A stretch of 64,000 nucleotides of DNA, from assembly GCF_048320135.1 (NCBI RefSeq), contig NZ_CP182947.1:5022001-5086000 (forward strand), written 5' to 3'. The DNA comes from Ideonella_A sakaiensis_A (GTDB lineage Bacteria; Pseudomonadota; Gammaproteobacteria; Burkholderiales; Burkholderiaceae_C). Made by a program: the position numbers and the translations under genes. The notes under the pieces are model-generated. The model was given only the letters and a program-made list of their open reading frames with translations. It had not been told where the DNA came from and ran no database searches. Positions within the stretch are counted from its first letter, which is position 1, and every line of letters starts with the position of its first letter. Of this stretch, positions 28,221-37,272 are shown piece after piece.

Positions 28221-29045
28221 TCAGGCACCGGCGAGCAGGCCGAACACTTCGCGCAGCACCGCGTTGAAGTTTTCGAATCCGGATGCCGACGGCAGCCATC
28301 GGTAGATACCCTCGGCCGGGTCGTACGACAGCCCCATCGGCGCGGCGACGATGCGCAGATCGCTGCCCGCGCTGGCGCGGAACGCGCGCAGCGCGCGGCG
28401 CATGTGCCAGCCGTCGGTGACCAGCAGCACGGTATCGACGCCGTCGTTGCGCAGCAGCTCGATGCTGTGGCGCGCGTTTTCGCGGGTATCGCGCGACCGG
28501 TCTTCGACCCAGCGCAGCGGCAGCTGGTATTCGGTGGCGGCTATGGCTGCGGCGATGGCGGCTTCGCTGTCGCCGGTCGGCTGCTGCCAGCCGCGGCCGC
28601 CCGAAAAAGCCACCGGCGCGCCGGTTTGCCGGGCCAGCCAGAGCCCGTAACGCAGCCGCTGCAGCGATGCGTCGCTCAGGCTGGCCGCCGCATATTCCGG
28701 CGCCAGCCGCTCGCGGCCACCGCCGAGCACGACGATTGCCATCGGCGAGCGGTCGGCGCCGCCGGCTTGCGCGACCCGCTCCGCCAGCGTCGTGATCGCC
28801 GGCTGCGCAAGCGGCGGCGGGTGCAGCCCGGCAATGCGTGCCAGCGCCAGCGCTGCGCCGCTGGTCGTGCTGAGCCACAGCCCGGCGACGCCGACGCCGA
28901 TCAGCAGCCAGCCGATCCGGCGATGCCGGCGCAGCAATGCTGCGGCCAGCAGCACCAGCAGCAAGAATGGCACCGGCGGCAGCAACGCCACCGTCAGCAA
29001 TGGCTTGACCGACTGCAGGTCGAGCGACTGGAAAAGACCGTTCAC
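28221..29045 (-). CDS. YdcF/ElyC-type DUF218 membrane protein
   Basis: 274-residue protein with two N-terminal membrane spans (about 17-38 and 43-62) and a DUF218 domain containing AIVVLGGGRERLAPEYA, VAFSGGRGW, EDRSRDTRENA and LLVTDGWHMRRALRAF. ElyC members act in envelope or peptidoglycan precursor maintenance in enterobacteria; that role is inferred only. It lies 131 bp upstream of the cyclase gene on the same strand. Confidence 0.82.
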   Translation of the reverse strand: MNGLFQSLDLQSVKPLLTVALLPPVPFLLLVLLAAALLRRHRRIGWLLIGVGVAGLWLSTTSGAALALARIAGLHPPPLAQPAITTLAERVAQAGGADRSPMAIVVLGGGRERLAPEYAAASLSDASLQRLRYGLWLARQTGAPVAFSGGRGWQQPTGDSEAAIAAAIAATEYQLPLRWVEDRSRDTRENARHSIELLRNDGVDTVLLVTDGWHMRRALRAFRASAGSDLRIVAAPMGLSYDPAEGIYRWLPSASGFENFNAVLREVFGLLAGA

Positions 29046-29121
29046 GGGGGCAGGGTGCTTGTTGGGGATCGCAGGCGCAGTGGCGCAGAATGGCCGTTGT
29101 CACTTTGCGGGAGTCGGTCCG

Positions 29122-29661
29122 ATGGGCTCATCAGCGCGCACGATCACGCTGGCCAGCGGCTGTTTCTGGCGCACCGAAGCCGTCTTCGAGCGGCTCGAGG
29201 GCGTCATCTCCGTCGAATGCGGGTATACGAACGGGTTTCTTGCCGCGCCGCGGTATGAGCAGGTGTGCAGCGGGCATACCGGCCATGTCGAGGTCGTCAA
29301 GCTCAGTTATGACCCCGGGCGCATCAGCCTGCGGCAGATCCTGGAGGTATTTGCTGCGATCGACGCGTCGGCAGGCGCCGACCGGATGCAGGTCGACGTC
29401 GGCCCGCAATACCGCTCCGGCATCTATGTCGACAATGATGCCGACGCCGCGCTGGCAGCAGCGGTGCTGGCGGACATCGAACGCTGCGGCGGCCGGCCGG
29501 TCGAGGCCGAGATCTGCCGGCGCGAGAACTACTGGCCTGCCGAGGACTACCACCGCCATTTCTGCGGCCGCCACCCCCATGCCGGTTATTGCTCGCTGAT
29601 CGTTGCGCCGACGGTGCGCCGGGTGCAGCAGGATTTTGCGCGGCTGACCGGCAACCGCTGA
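29122..29661 (+). CDS. msrA: peptide-methionine (S)-S-oxide reductase MsrA
   Basis: 179-residue MsrA repairing oxidised methionine. The catalytic Cys14 is in SGCFW, followed by the substrate-pocket segment CGYTNGF and the family block YEQVCSGHTGHVEVVKLSYDP. The C-terminal half has AEDYHRHF, matching the family YHQxY region, with extra Cys residues that could resolve the disulfide. GGGAG lies 8 nt before the ATG. It converges with pdxH, 13 bp away. Confidence 0.9.
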   Translation: MGSSARTITLASGCFWRTEAVFERLEGVISVECGYTNGFLAAPRYEQVCSGHTGHVEVVKLSYDPGRISLRQILEVFAAIDASAGADRMQVDVGPQYRSGIYVDNDADAALAAAVLADIERCGGRPVEAEICRRENYWPAEDYHRHFCGRHPHAGYCSLIVAPTVRRVQQDFARLTGNR

Positions 29662-29674
29662 GCGTCGGCTCCCA

Positions 29675-30328
29675 TCACGGCGCAAGGCGTTCGCGGATCC
29701 AGCCTGCCTCGCCTGCCTCGCCGGTGCCGGCAGGCCGGTAGCGCAGCCGGTCGTGCAGTCGAGACGGCCTGCCTTGCCAGAACTCCCAGCGGTCGGGATG
29801 CAGCCGGTAACCGCCCCAATGCGGCGGCCTCGGCGGGTCGAGCAGGAACTTCGCCGCATAACGCGCCGCATTGGTGACCAGCTCGGAGCGGCCGGAGATC
29901 ACCTGGCTTTGTGGCGATGCCCAGGCACCGATCCGCGAATCCAGCGGGCGCGACTTGAAATAGGCGTCGGACTCGGCATCGTCGACCTTGTCGACCCGGC
30001 CCTCGATGCGCACGACCCGTTCGAGCTCGACCCAGTGGAACTGCAGTGCCGCCCATGGGCTGGCCACCAGTTCCTGCCCCTTGCGGCTGTTGTAGTTGCT
30101 GAACCAGACGATGCCCCGCTGGTCGAGGCCCTTGATCAGCACGATCCGGGTCGACGGCCGGCCATCGGCGCCGACGGTCGCCAAGGTCATTGCATTCGGC
30201 TCCGGCAAGCGGCCGTCGATCGCCTGCTGCAGCCAGGTCTGGAACTGCCGCAACGGATCGGGATCGGAAACCTTCTCGTCGAGTTCGTCGCGTTCGTAAC
30301 TCTTGCGCAAAGCCGCAATGTCGTCCAT
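29675..30328 (-). CDS. pdxH: pyridoxine/pyridoxamine 5'-phosphate oxidase
   Basis: 217-residue FMN enzyme making pyridoxal 5'-phosphate. Family blocks are DPLRQFQTWLQQA, RIVLIKGLDQRGIVWFSNY (FMN phosphate site), SRKGQELVASPWAALQFHW, and the C-terminal substrate segment WGGYRLHPDRWEFWQGR. Length and start match the family. A 23-bp element repeated elsewhere in the window (30338-30360) lies just upstream of the start codon. Confidence 0.95.
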   Translation of the reverse strand: MDDIAALRKSYERDELDEKVSDPDPLRQFQTWLQQAIDGRLPEPNAMTLATVGADGRPSTRIVLIKGLDQRGIVWFSNYNSRKGQELVASPWAALQFHWVELERVVRIEGRVDKVDDAESDAYFKSRPLDSRIGAWASPQSQVISGRSELVTNAARYAAKFLLDPPRPPHWGGYRLHPDRWEFWQGRPSRLHDRLRYRPAGTGEAGEAGWIRERLAP

Positions 30329-30337
30329 CGCCGAAGT

Positions 30338-30360
30338 TTAGGGCAAGGCTGAACAAGTCC
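30338..30360 (+). repeat. 23-bp intergenic repeat, copy 1
   Basis: The 23-bp block from TTAGGGCAAGG to AACAAGTCC recurs at 62037-62059 with one mismatch (22 of 23). Here it lies 9 bp upstream of the pdxH start. It could be a terminal-repeat remnant of a mobile element or a small interspersed repeat; no transposase is nearby. Confidence 0.45.
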
Positions 30361-30517
30361 ATGGCACACGGCGCGCCAGCGCGGGTTGGCGATTTACCTT
30401 ACGGGGAATGCCTTAAGTGAAGGCCCTCTGGATTTCATCGGCTCGGGCGTTGATGCTGTGCAGCATCGGCCCGTGCTGGCGTTTTGCCTTCTGCGGTGCC
30501 GCAGGAGGGGATTTTTG

Positions 30518-31162
30518 ATGCAAGCAAGACCAGCGGTGATCGTGCTGGCTGCCGGCGCGGGCGCCCGTTTCGACGGCGCTGGAGGACACAAACTCGCACA
30601 GGAGCTGCTCGATGCGTCGGTGCTCGGAACGACGCTGCGCCATGCGGTGGCCAGTCATCTGCCGGTAGTCGTCGTGACGACGCCGGCCTTGGCCGATCTC
30701 GCCTGCCGGCACGTCGCATCGCGCGATGTCGTCGTGCTGCCGGCGGTCGACAGCGGATCGGCCGAGCCGGTCGGCATGGGTTATTCGATTGCAGCCGGCG
30801 TCGCCGCGCGGGCGCATGCCGGCGGCTGGCTGATCCTGCCTGGCGACATGCCACTGGTCCAGCCGTCCACGCTGATCAAGGTCGCGGCCGCACTCGTCGA
30901 TCACCCGGTTGCCCATGCCCAGCATCGCGGCCGCCGCGGCCATCCGGTCGGTTTTGCCGCCGAGCTGTATTCGGAACTGGTGGTGTTGTCCGGCGACGAC
31001 GGCGCGCGCCGCCTGCTGTCGCGCTACCCGGTCGCCCAGGTCGAAGTCGACGATCCGGGTGTGTTGCTCGACGTCGATACCGAGGCCGATCTCGAACGGC
31101 TGCGCGCCGTCGCGGCCGAAGGCCAGCAGGATCCGGAAGCGACGCTGTCGCCGCGCAATTGA
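30518..31162 (+). CDS. MobA/MocA-like nucleotidyltransferase
   Basis: 214-residue GT-A-fold nucleotidyltransferase related to MocA/MobA enzymes of molybdenum-cofactor maturation. The nucleotide-binding start VIVLAAGAGARFDG is followed by an HKLAQEL in place of the usual KLL. The metal-binding segment LILPGDMPLVQPSTL, GHPVGFAAELYSEL, and the end DVDTEADLERLR are all present. GGAGGGG lies 7 nt before the ATG. No molybdoenzyme or cofactor gene is adjacent, so the exact nucleotidyl acceptor is undecided. Confidence 0.8.
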   Translation: MQARPAVIVLAAGAGARFDGAGGHKLAQELLDASVLGTTLRHAVASHLPVVVVTTPALADLACRHVASRDVVVLPAVDSGSAEPVGMGYSIAAGVAARAHAGGWLILPGDMPLVQPSTLIKVAAALVDHPVAHAQHRGRRGHPVGFAAELYSELVVLSGDDGARRLLSRYPVAQVEVDDPGVLLDVDTEADLERLRAVAAEGQQDPEATLSPRN

Positions 31163-31201
31163 GCGTCAGCCCCCGCGCTCGCTGTCGCCGGGATCGGTTG
31201 G

Positions 31202-31906
31202 TCACTCGTCCGGGCATCCGGGTCGGCTGATTTGCAGCGGCTGCGGCGGCGGCAGGCCCAGCCCGAGCGCCGCCGCTGAGGATGACGGCTCGGTGAAATG
31301 CGCGTGGTGCAGGCCGTGACCCTTCGCCAACTGGACCAGCCGCTCGATCGAACGGTCGCGGATGCCGCAGGCGCGCAGGCAGGTGGCGGTTTCAACGAGG
31401 TAGTCGAAGGTGCGCCCGTAGCGGCCGCTGGCCACTCGCAGGATGCGCAGCATCGCATCGTCGTCGATCGGGCCGGTGAAACTCGGACTGCGCCGGCTCA
31501 GCGTGAAGGCCAGTGCACGCACCGGCCCGGAGGCGGTTCTGCACATCAGCCATTTCGGGTCGTAGACGCCGGTCGGCATTTCGCGGTGCCAGAGCCGCTC
31601 GAGGTCTTGATCGACGCTGTCCGCCGCCAGCCGATAGACCATGCCGCGGCAGGAGCCGCCGGGCACCAGCGCAAAAACCAGTCCCGGCGATTCGGGCGTG
31701 CCGCGGTTGACCCGCGACGTCATCTTCAGGCTGCGGTGCCAGCCGTGGACGCTGGCCGGACGCTGCTCGGCGGCGTCGAATTCCGGCCGCCAGATCAGCG
31801 ACGCGTAACCGAAGACCCACAGCGGCGTCTTGCCGCCCCACTCGCGGCGGACCTTTTGCAGCAACGGCGCCGGATCGCGCAACGGCGGGGGCAGCCCGGC
31901 GTTCAT
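31202..31906 (-). CDS. ChaC-like gamma-glutamylcyclotransferase
   Basis: 234-residue ChaC family protein, expected to cleave glutathione to 5-oxoproline and Cys-Gly. The substrate loop is WVFGYASLIWRPEFD (canonical GYGS has Ala instead of Gly). WHREMPTGVYDPKW carries the acidic residue expected at the active site, and the C-terminal family end DYLVETATCLRACGI is present. The ATG overlaps the mltB stop (ATGA), indicating coupling in a probable five-gene operon. Confidence 0.85.
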   Translation of the reverse strand: MNAGLPPPLRDPAPLLQKVRREWGGKTPLWVFGYASLIWRPEFDAAEQRPASVHGWHRSLKMTSRVNRGTPESPGLVFALVPGGSCRGMVYRLAADSVDQDLERLWHREMPTGVYDPKWLMCRTASGPVRALAFTLSRRSPSFTGPIDDDAMLRILRVASGRYGRTFDYLVETATCLRACGIRDRSIERLVQLAKGHGLHHAHFTEPSSSAAALGLGLPPPQPLQISRPGCPDE

Positions 31907-33048
31907 CGGCTCGATTTGACGGCCTGGCCGAGTTCGATCACCGCCATCGCGTAATAACTCGACCAGTTGTAGCGGGTGATCGCATAGAAGTTGCTCGTCC
32001 CGGCGACATAACTGGCCGCGGCGCTGCCGTTTTGCAGTTCGACCAGCGCGAGTTTGCCGTCGTGTTCGATCGCCGCCGGCGGCAACCAGGCGCCGCGCTC
32101 GATAAATTCGCGGGCCGTGAAGGTCGGCAAGATATCCGGCGCGAGCAGCGCTGCCCGATCGCTGACATCGACCGGCGCACCGACCTGGTGGTGGGTTGCC
32201 AGCCCGGGTTGCCAGCCGAAGGCCGCCAGGTAGTTGGCGACGCTGCCGATCACGTCGGCGGTGTTGTTGTGCAGGTCGATGCGTCCGTCGCCATCGAAAT
32301 CGACCGCATATTTGCGGATGCTGCTCGGCATGAACTGCGGCATGCCCATCGCGCCGGCATAGCTGCCGCGCATCGCGAGCGGATCGATCGCCTGGTCGGC
32401 GCACCAGCGCAGGTAGTTTTCCAACTCGTCGCGGAAGAATGGACTGCGGTCGCGGCGCCCGGCCGGATAGTCGAATGCGAGCGTTGCCAGCGCATCGATG
32501 ACCCGGAAAGTGCCCATCTGGCGGCCGTAGATCGTCTCGACGCCGATGATGCCGACGACGATTTCGGCCGGCACGCCGTACCGCGCCTCGGCCGCGGCCA
32601 GCCAGCGCTGGTTGGCATCCCAGAAAGCGCGGCCGGCGCGCACGCGCACCGGCTCGATGAAGCGGTCGCGGTAGGCGGCCCAGTTTTTTGCGGTGCCGGC
32701 CGGTGGTGGCGACATCAGCCGTGCGACCGTCGGCAGATACCGCGCCTGCTCGAGCATGCGGGCGACCCATTGCGGATCGAGTTGCTGCCGGCTGGCGATG
32801 TCTTCGCCGAACCGGCGCACGTCATCGCGGCGGCCGTAGATCACGTCGTCGGGCGCATCGTCATTGCGTGGCGACGCCGCCGCGGCCTTGCGCCGCGATG
32901 GTTTGTTGTCGGCGGCCTTTTTCGGCTTGGCCTTCGCGGGCGACGCCGAGCGCTGATGATTTGCCGCGTCAACAGCGGCTGGCGTGGCCGCGCCGAGCAG
33001 CGCAAGCGAAACAAGACAGCACAGGCTTGTGATCCGGTTCAGCGGCAT
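31903..33048 (-). CDS. mltB: lytic murein transglycosylase B
   Basis: 381-residue periplasmic lytic transglycosylase of the MltB/Slt35 family, cutting peptidoglycan glycan strands to 1,6-anhydro products. A signal peptide covers about residues 1-28, with a Lys/Ala-rich linker to about 60. The catalytic Glu is in GVETIYGRQMG, and substrate-site blocks are YAGAMGMPQFMPSS and FDGDGRIDL. It lies 45 bp after tgpA and overlaps chaC. Confidence 0.92.
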   Translation of the reverse strand: MPLNRITSLCCLVSLALLGAATPAAVDAANHQRSASPAKAKPKKAADNKPSRRKAAAASPRNDDAPDDVIYGRRDDVRRFGEDIASRQQLDPQWVARMLEQARYLPTVARLMSPPPAGTAKNWAAYRDRFIEPVRVRAGRAFWDANQRWLAAAEARYGVPAEIVVGIIGVETIYGRQMGTFRVIDALATLAFDYPAGRRDRSPFFRDELENYLRWCADQAIDPLAMRGSYAGAMGMPQFMPSSIRKYAVDFDGDGRIDLHNNTADVIGSVANYLAAFGWQPGLATHHQVGAPVDVSDRAALLAPDILPTFTAREFIERGAWLPPAAIEHDGKLALVELQNGSAAASYVAGTSNFYAITRYNWSSYYAMAVIELGQAVKSSR

Positions 33049-33093
33049 GGGGAATGGATTCGGTTCGGCAATCGGGTCGATCGTGGAGATGAT

Positions 33094-35217
33094 TCAAACA
33101 CTGGCGGCGCGCGCGATCAGGCGGGCCTCGGCAAGGAACCGGCGGGTCAGGCCGGAGTCCGGGCGGCTGCGGGCAGCCGGACCATAGTGCTGCAGATCGA
33201 GCTGCTCGAGCAACTCGGCCAGCACAAACCCCTGCTCGCCGAGCCGTTGCCGGACGCGCGCGGCCAATGCGCGCGGCGGCTCGTGCGGCGCCGATTCGAT
33301 GCCCAGCGAAACCAGCCGCCGGCGCAGCAGTTCGCGCTGGCGCTGCCACGGATCGACGCGGGCATGGTCCCACCAGGCCCAGGTCGCAACCGCCAATGCG
33401 AGGCCGCTCAGCGAGCCGATCAGCAGCAGCGCGAGGTCCTGCCAGGTGGCTGCATCGAGGCCGATCGCCTTCAGCAGCCCGATCTGGTGGCCACGGGTAT
33501 AACTGAGCACCCACTGGTTCCAGCGGTTGTTCGCAGCGTCCCAGAAATCGCGCAGCCCGCCGAGGAAAGCCGGGCTGACCCTGCCCCAGGTTTCGGCCAC
33601 CAGCCCCGGCGTCGGGCGCAACAGCAGGTTGCCGCGAATCCGTTCGGGCGCCACCGCGGCGGTCGGGTCGGCCCGCAGCCAGCCGCGGCCGGCCACCCAG
33701 TATTCGGCCCAGGCATGCGCAGCGCTCTGGCGCACCGTGTAATAGCCGTCGATCGGAAATGGATCGATGCCCTGGTAGCCGGTGACGATGCGCGCCGGTA
33801 TGTCGAGCGCGCGCATCACGACAACGAACGCGGCAGCAAAATGTTCGCAGAACCCCTCGCGTCGATCGAGCCAGAATTCGTCGATCGCGCCGTAGGGATC
33901 GGTTTCTCCATAGATGCCGGGCGCCAGCGTATAGCTGAAGCCGGCGCTGCCAATGTGCTGCAGAACGGCCTGCGCGAGCGTCGTCGCATCGGCTTCGGCA
34001 AGCCCGGGCTGGCGCCGCAGCGCCACCGCCCAGGCCAGTGTTCTCGGGTTGTAGCCGGGCGGCAGTTCGACGTATTCCTGCAGGCCGAGCACCGGATCGA
34101 GCGGCCCGTGGCGGAACCGGGCATAAGCCTCGGCAGTAAAACGCAAGCGCTCGAACACCGGCCGCTCGACCAGCCACTGCAGGTCGCTGCGCTGTCGGAC
34201 GGCATAGCCGTCGATCTGCGGCGGCGTCACCGCCACCTCGAGCAAGGGCAGCACCGCGAGTTTCAGTGGCTCGAGTGTCATCTCGTAGCGCCGCGGCTGG
34301 CCGTCGACCTGCAATTCGGCCGCCGGACGCAGCGCGCTCGGAAATACCGACGGCAGCTGGGCGCCGATGACGCGCCATTCGCGGCCGTCGAAGCGGCCGA
34401 AAACCGGCCCGCGGAAATACTGGCTCTGCGGCGGCGGCGCGCCCCGCCCGTCGAGAAAACGCAGCCGCATCGCGACGCTGTCGTCCTGCGCCAGCTCGGC
34501 GATCGAGCCCATCTGCATCCGCGACGACAGGCCGGTCTTGCCGCCGGCATCCTGCGGCACGCCCCACAGCGGGCCGATGCGCGGAAAAAAGACGAACAGC
34601 AGCGCCATGATCGGCGCGCCCCACAGCGCGGTGCGTGCGGCCAGCCCGGCCGCCTGGCGCAGCGCCGGCTGGCCAACCGGCATGTGGGCGAGCACCAGCG
34701 CCGTCAGCAGTCCCCAGACGGATACCAGCATCGCCAGCGCGACCAGCAGCGACTGTGAGAACAGGAAATGGGTCAGCACCAGGAAGAAGCCGAGGAAAAA
34801 GACGACGAAGGCGTCGCGCCGCGCCCGCAGTTCGAGCGTCTTCAGCGCCATCAGCACCACCGCCATCGTCACGCCGGGTTGTTTGCCGAGCAAGCTGCCA
34901 AAACTGGCAAAGGTGCCCACCGTCGCCAGCAGCAGCAGCGCGACCAGCCACCAGCGGCCCGGCAATGGGGCCAGCGTGATCGCGAGACGGGCTCGCCACG
35001 CCAGCACGCCAGCGGTCAGCGCGCTGCACCACAGCGGCAGCTGGGCGGTGTGTGGCAGAACCGTCCAGGCGATCACCGCGAGCAGAAACAGCGTATCGCG
35101 GCTTTCGCGTGGCAATTGTGCGATCCAGGCCCAGCGAGGCCGCTGATGCTGCACGGCCGCAGGCGAGGTTGCCGAAACTTGCCTCGTCAGCGCCACGTTG
35201 CCAGTGCCTCCAGGCAA
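33094..35217 (-). CDS. TgpA-like membrane transglutaminase (DUF3488)
   Basis: 707-residue membrane protein with about six spans in residues 40-215. A large periplasmic transglutaminase-core domain follows, with triad Cys457 (GFCEHFA), His501 (AHAWAEYW) and Asp517 (ADPTAA). A final span lies near 590-615, with a cytosolic tail (DUF4129-like). TgpA of Pseudomonas aeruginosa is important for growth; the reaction is not settled. It overlaps the DUF58 gene by 31 bp and forms the usual moxR-DUF58-tgpA trio. Confidence 0.9.
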   Translation of the reverse strand: MPGGTGNVALTRQVSATSPAAVQHQRPRWAWIAQLPRESRDTLFLLAVIAWTVLPHTAQLPLWCSALTAGVLAWRARLAITLAPLPGRWWLVALLLLATVGTFASFGSLLGKQPGVTMAVVLMALKTLELRARRDAFVVFFLGFFLVLTHFLFSQSLLVALAMLVSVWGLLTALVLAHMPVGQPALRQAAGLAARTALWGAPIMALLFVFFPRIGPLWGVPQDAGGKTGLSSRMQMGSIAELAQDDSVAMRLRFLDGRGAPPPQSQYFRGPVFGRFDGREWRVIGAQLPSVFPSALRPAAELQVDGQPRRYEMTLEPLKLAVLPLLEVAVTPPQIDGYAVRQRSDLQWLVERPVFERLRFTAEAYARFRHGPLDPVLGLQEYVELPPGYNPRTLAWAVALRRQPGLAEADATTLAQAVLQHIGSAGFSYTLAPGIYGETDPYGAIDEFWLDRREGFCEHFAAAFVVVMRALDIPARIVTGYQGIDPFPIDGYYTVRQSAAHAWAEYWVAGRGWLRADPTAAVAPERIRGNLLLRPTPGLVAETWGRVSPAFLGGLRDFWDAANNRWNQWVLSYTRGHQIGLLKAIGLDAATWQDLALLLIGSLSGLALAVATWAWWDHARVDPWQRQRELLRRRLVSLGIESAPHEPPRALAARVRQRLGEQGFVLAELLEQLDLQHYGPAARSRPDSGLTRRFLAEARLIARAASV

Positions 35218-36200
35218 TTGCGCCGGTGCAGCTCACCGTGCGCCGGCGCGATGCTTCTCGACGGCAGGCGCAGGCCGTAGTTGATGCCGAGCCGGTCGGC
35301 GGCGATGACCCATGCGGTCAGCCGCGACAGCCGCTGCTCCGGCTCGAGCGGCGCGCAGGACTGCCAGTCCAGCCACAGCGTGCGCAGGCCCTGGGCTGTC
35401 GGTTCGCGGCTCAGCAGCTCGCCGCCGGCATCGAGCAGCTTGGCCGCCTTGCGCCAGACGATGGTCTTCAGCGGATCGCCGCGGCGGTAGTTGCGGATGC
35501 CGTCGCTTTCGCTGCCGCTGCCGGCGCTGCGCAGCTGTTGCCGGATCGCTGCGCCGCTGCCGTCGGCCGCCGGCAGCGGCGGCGGGTCGGCTTCCGGCTG
35601 CGGGTAGACCAGGCAGCGCGCCGCCGGACGCCAGATCGTCCAGGCGCGGAACAGGCCGAGCGGAAAGCGGGTCTGAACGGTCAGCCGCGGCAGCGGCTGC
35701 AAACCGCGCTGGCGGGCGGTGAACGACAGTTCCGACGACACCTGGCCGCCGGCGGGTACGTCGACCCAGCTCAGACGGTCGGCGCCGGCGGTATGGATCA
35801 CCAGACCGATCCCATATCGCGGCTGCTTGTCGGACGCCGGCGCCGAGACGACGACCTCGATCGGCGCCGGGCTGCCGGCAAATACCGCCGGCACCGGCTT
35901 CAGATGCAGCCGCAACCCGCGCAGCGTGTTGTGGGTCCACTGCATCGACACGACGCCGCTGCCGGCAAGCAAAAAAGTCAGCACATAGCCGAGGTTCAGC
36001 TGGTAGTTGATCGACGCCAGCAGCAGCGTCAGCACGGTGATCGTGAACATCAATCCGGCGCGTGTCGGCAGGATGTAGATGTTGCGTTGCGTCATCAGGT
36101 GGCTGTCGCTGGGCGCGGCGCGCAGCTGCCACCAGCGCCGCAGGCCCTGCCGCAGCTGCAGCTCGATGCGGCCGAGCTGCCGCGTCGGCGAAGCACTCAT
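35187..36200 (-). CDS. DUF58 membrane-anchored protein
   Basis: 337-residue protein with two N-terminal membrane spans (about 45-85; IYILPTRAGLMFTITVLTLL) and a C-terminal DUF58 domain marked by DGIRNYRRGDPLKTIVWRKAAK near 230-250. DUF58 proteins resemble von Willebrand factor A domains and pair with MoxR ATPases. It starts 55 bp after the moxR stop and overlaps tgpA by 31 bp. Confidence 0.88.
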   Translation of the reverse strand: MSASPTRQLGRIELQLRQGLRRWWQLRAAPSDSHLMTQRNIYILPTRAGLMFTITVLTLLLASINYQLNLGYVLTFLLAGSGVVSMQWTHNTLRGLRLHLKPVPAVFAGSPAPIEVVVSAPASDKQPRYGIGLVIHTAGADRLSWVDVPAGGQVSSELSFTARQRGLQPLPRLTVQTRFPLGLFRAWTIWRPAARCLVYPQPEADPPPLPAADGSGAAIRQQLRSAGSGSESDGIRNYRRGDPLKTIVWRKAAKLLDAGGELLSREPTAQGLRTLWLDWQSCAPLEPEQRLSRLTAWVIAADRLGINYGLRLPSRSIAPAHGELHRRNCLEALATWR

Positions 36201-36255
36201 CGCACCGCCCCGCCGCTCGCGCCGGCGCCCGTCGAACCGTGCCTGGCGCCGATCA

Positions 36256-37191
36256 TCAGGGCACGGCCACCGATTCGATCATCGCCCGCACCTGCTCGAC
36301 GCTGCCGCGGCCGGCGCCGGCGACCGGGATCAGCCGATGGGCGATGCACTGCGGCAGGATCGACTGCACATCGTCCGGCGCGACATGGTTGCGCCGGTCG
36401 AGCAGCGCGCGGGCGCGCGCTGCGCGCAGCACGGCAAGCCCGGCGCGCGGGCTCAGGCCTTCAATGAACCAGCGCCCGGACCGCGTCGCCGCGATCAGCG
36501 CCTGCAGGTAGTCGAGCAACGCGTCCGATGCATGCACCGCCAGCACGCTGCGCTGTACCGCAAGCAGTTCGGCCGGCTGCATCACCGGCTTCAGCTGGGC
36601 GATCGCGGAACGGCGGTCGGTGCCGGCGAGCAGCGCCCGCTCGCTGGCATGGTCCGGATAACCGAGGGTGATGCACATCAGAAAGCGGTCGAGCTGGCTT
36701 TCCGGCAGGTTGTAGGTGCCGAGCTGGTCGCTCGGGTTCTGCGTCGCGATGACAAAAAACGGTTGCGGCAGCGCGCGCGTTTCGCCCTCGACGGTGACCT
36801 GCTGCTCTTCCATCGCCTCGAGCAATGCGCTCTGCGTTTTCGGGCCGGCGCGGTTGATCTCGTCGGCGAGCAGCACCTGCGTGAAGACCGGCCCGGGATG
36901 GAAGACGAAGCGTTCCTGCGCCCGTTCGTAGACGCTGACGCCGATCAGGTCGCTGGGCATCAGGTCGGAGGTGAACTGGACGCGCGAAAAACGCATGCCG
37001 AGCGAGACCGACAAGGCGTGCGCCAGCGTCGTCTTGCCGACCCCCGGCACGTCCTCGATCAGCAGGTGGCCGCCGGCCAGCAGGCAGGCGACGCTGTCGA
37101 TGATCTGCGCGCGTTTGCCGACGATGATCGTGCTAACCTGATCGACGAGCTCGCCGAGTTGGCTGACCTGTGCTGCGTTGATTTCGCTCAT
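36256..37191 (-). CDS. MoxR-family AAA+ ATPase
   Basis: 311-residue AAA+ ATPase. Walker A is PGVGKTTLA at about 49-57, Walker B is LLADEINRAGPKTQSALLEAM, sensor 1 is VIATQNPSDQLGTYNLPE, and the C-terminal lid is GLSPRAGLAVLRAARA. MoxR proteins act as chaperone-like activators of partner (often vWA/DUF58) proteins. It heads the probable operon moxR-DUF58-tgpA-mltB-chaC and is divergent from a deacetylase gene with 81 bp between. Confidence 0.92.
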   Translation of the reverse strand: MSEINAAQVSQLGELVDQVSTIIVGKRAQIIDSVACLLAGGHLLIEDVPGVGKTTLAHALSVSLGMRFSRVQFTSDLMPSDLIGVSVYERAQERFVFHPGPVFTQVLLADEINRAGPKTQSALLEAMEEQQVTVEGETRALPQPFFVIATQNPSDQLGTYNLPESQLDRFLMCITLGYPDHASERALLAGTDRRSAIAQLKPVMQPAELLAVQRSVLAVHASDALLDYLQALIAATRSGRWFIEGLSPRAGLAVLRAARARALLDRRNHVAPDDVQSILPQCIAHRLIPVAGAGRGSVEQVRAMIESVAVP

Positions 37192-37272
37192 CGCTGGCGC
37201 CTCGGCTCGATCGGGCTGGATGCCTGCATCTTCGCCTTGCCCAACGTCACCGACCCGCTCTCTTCACGATTC

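Noticed and set aside
32032..34758. A 908-codon plus-strand frame across mltB and tgpA
   Set aside because: It is antisense to two well-conserved genes and shows the low-complexity composition of non-coding frames in GC-rich DNA.
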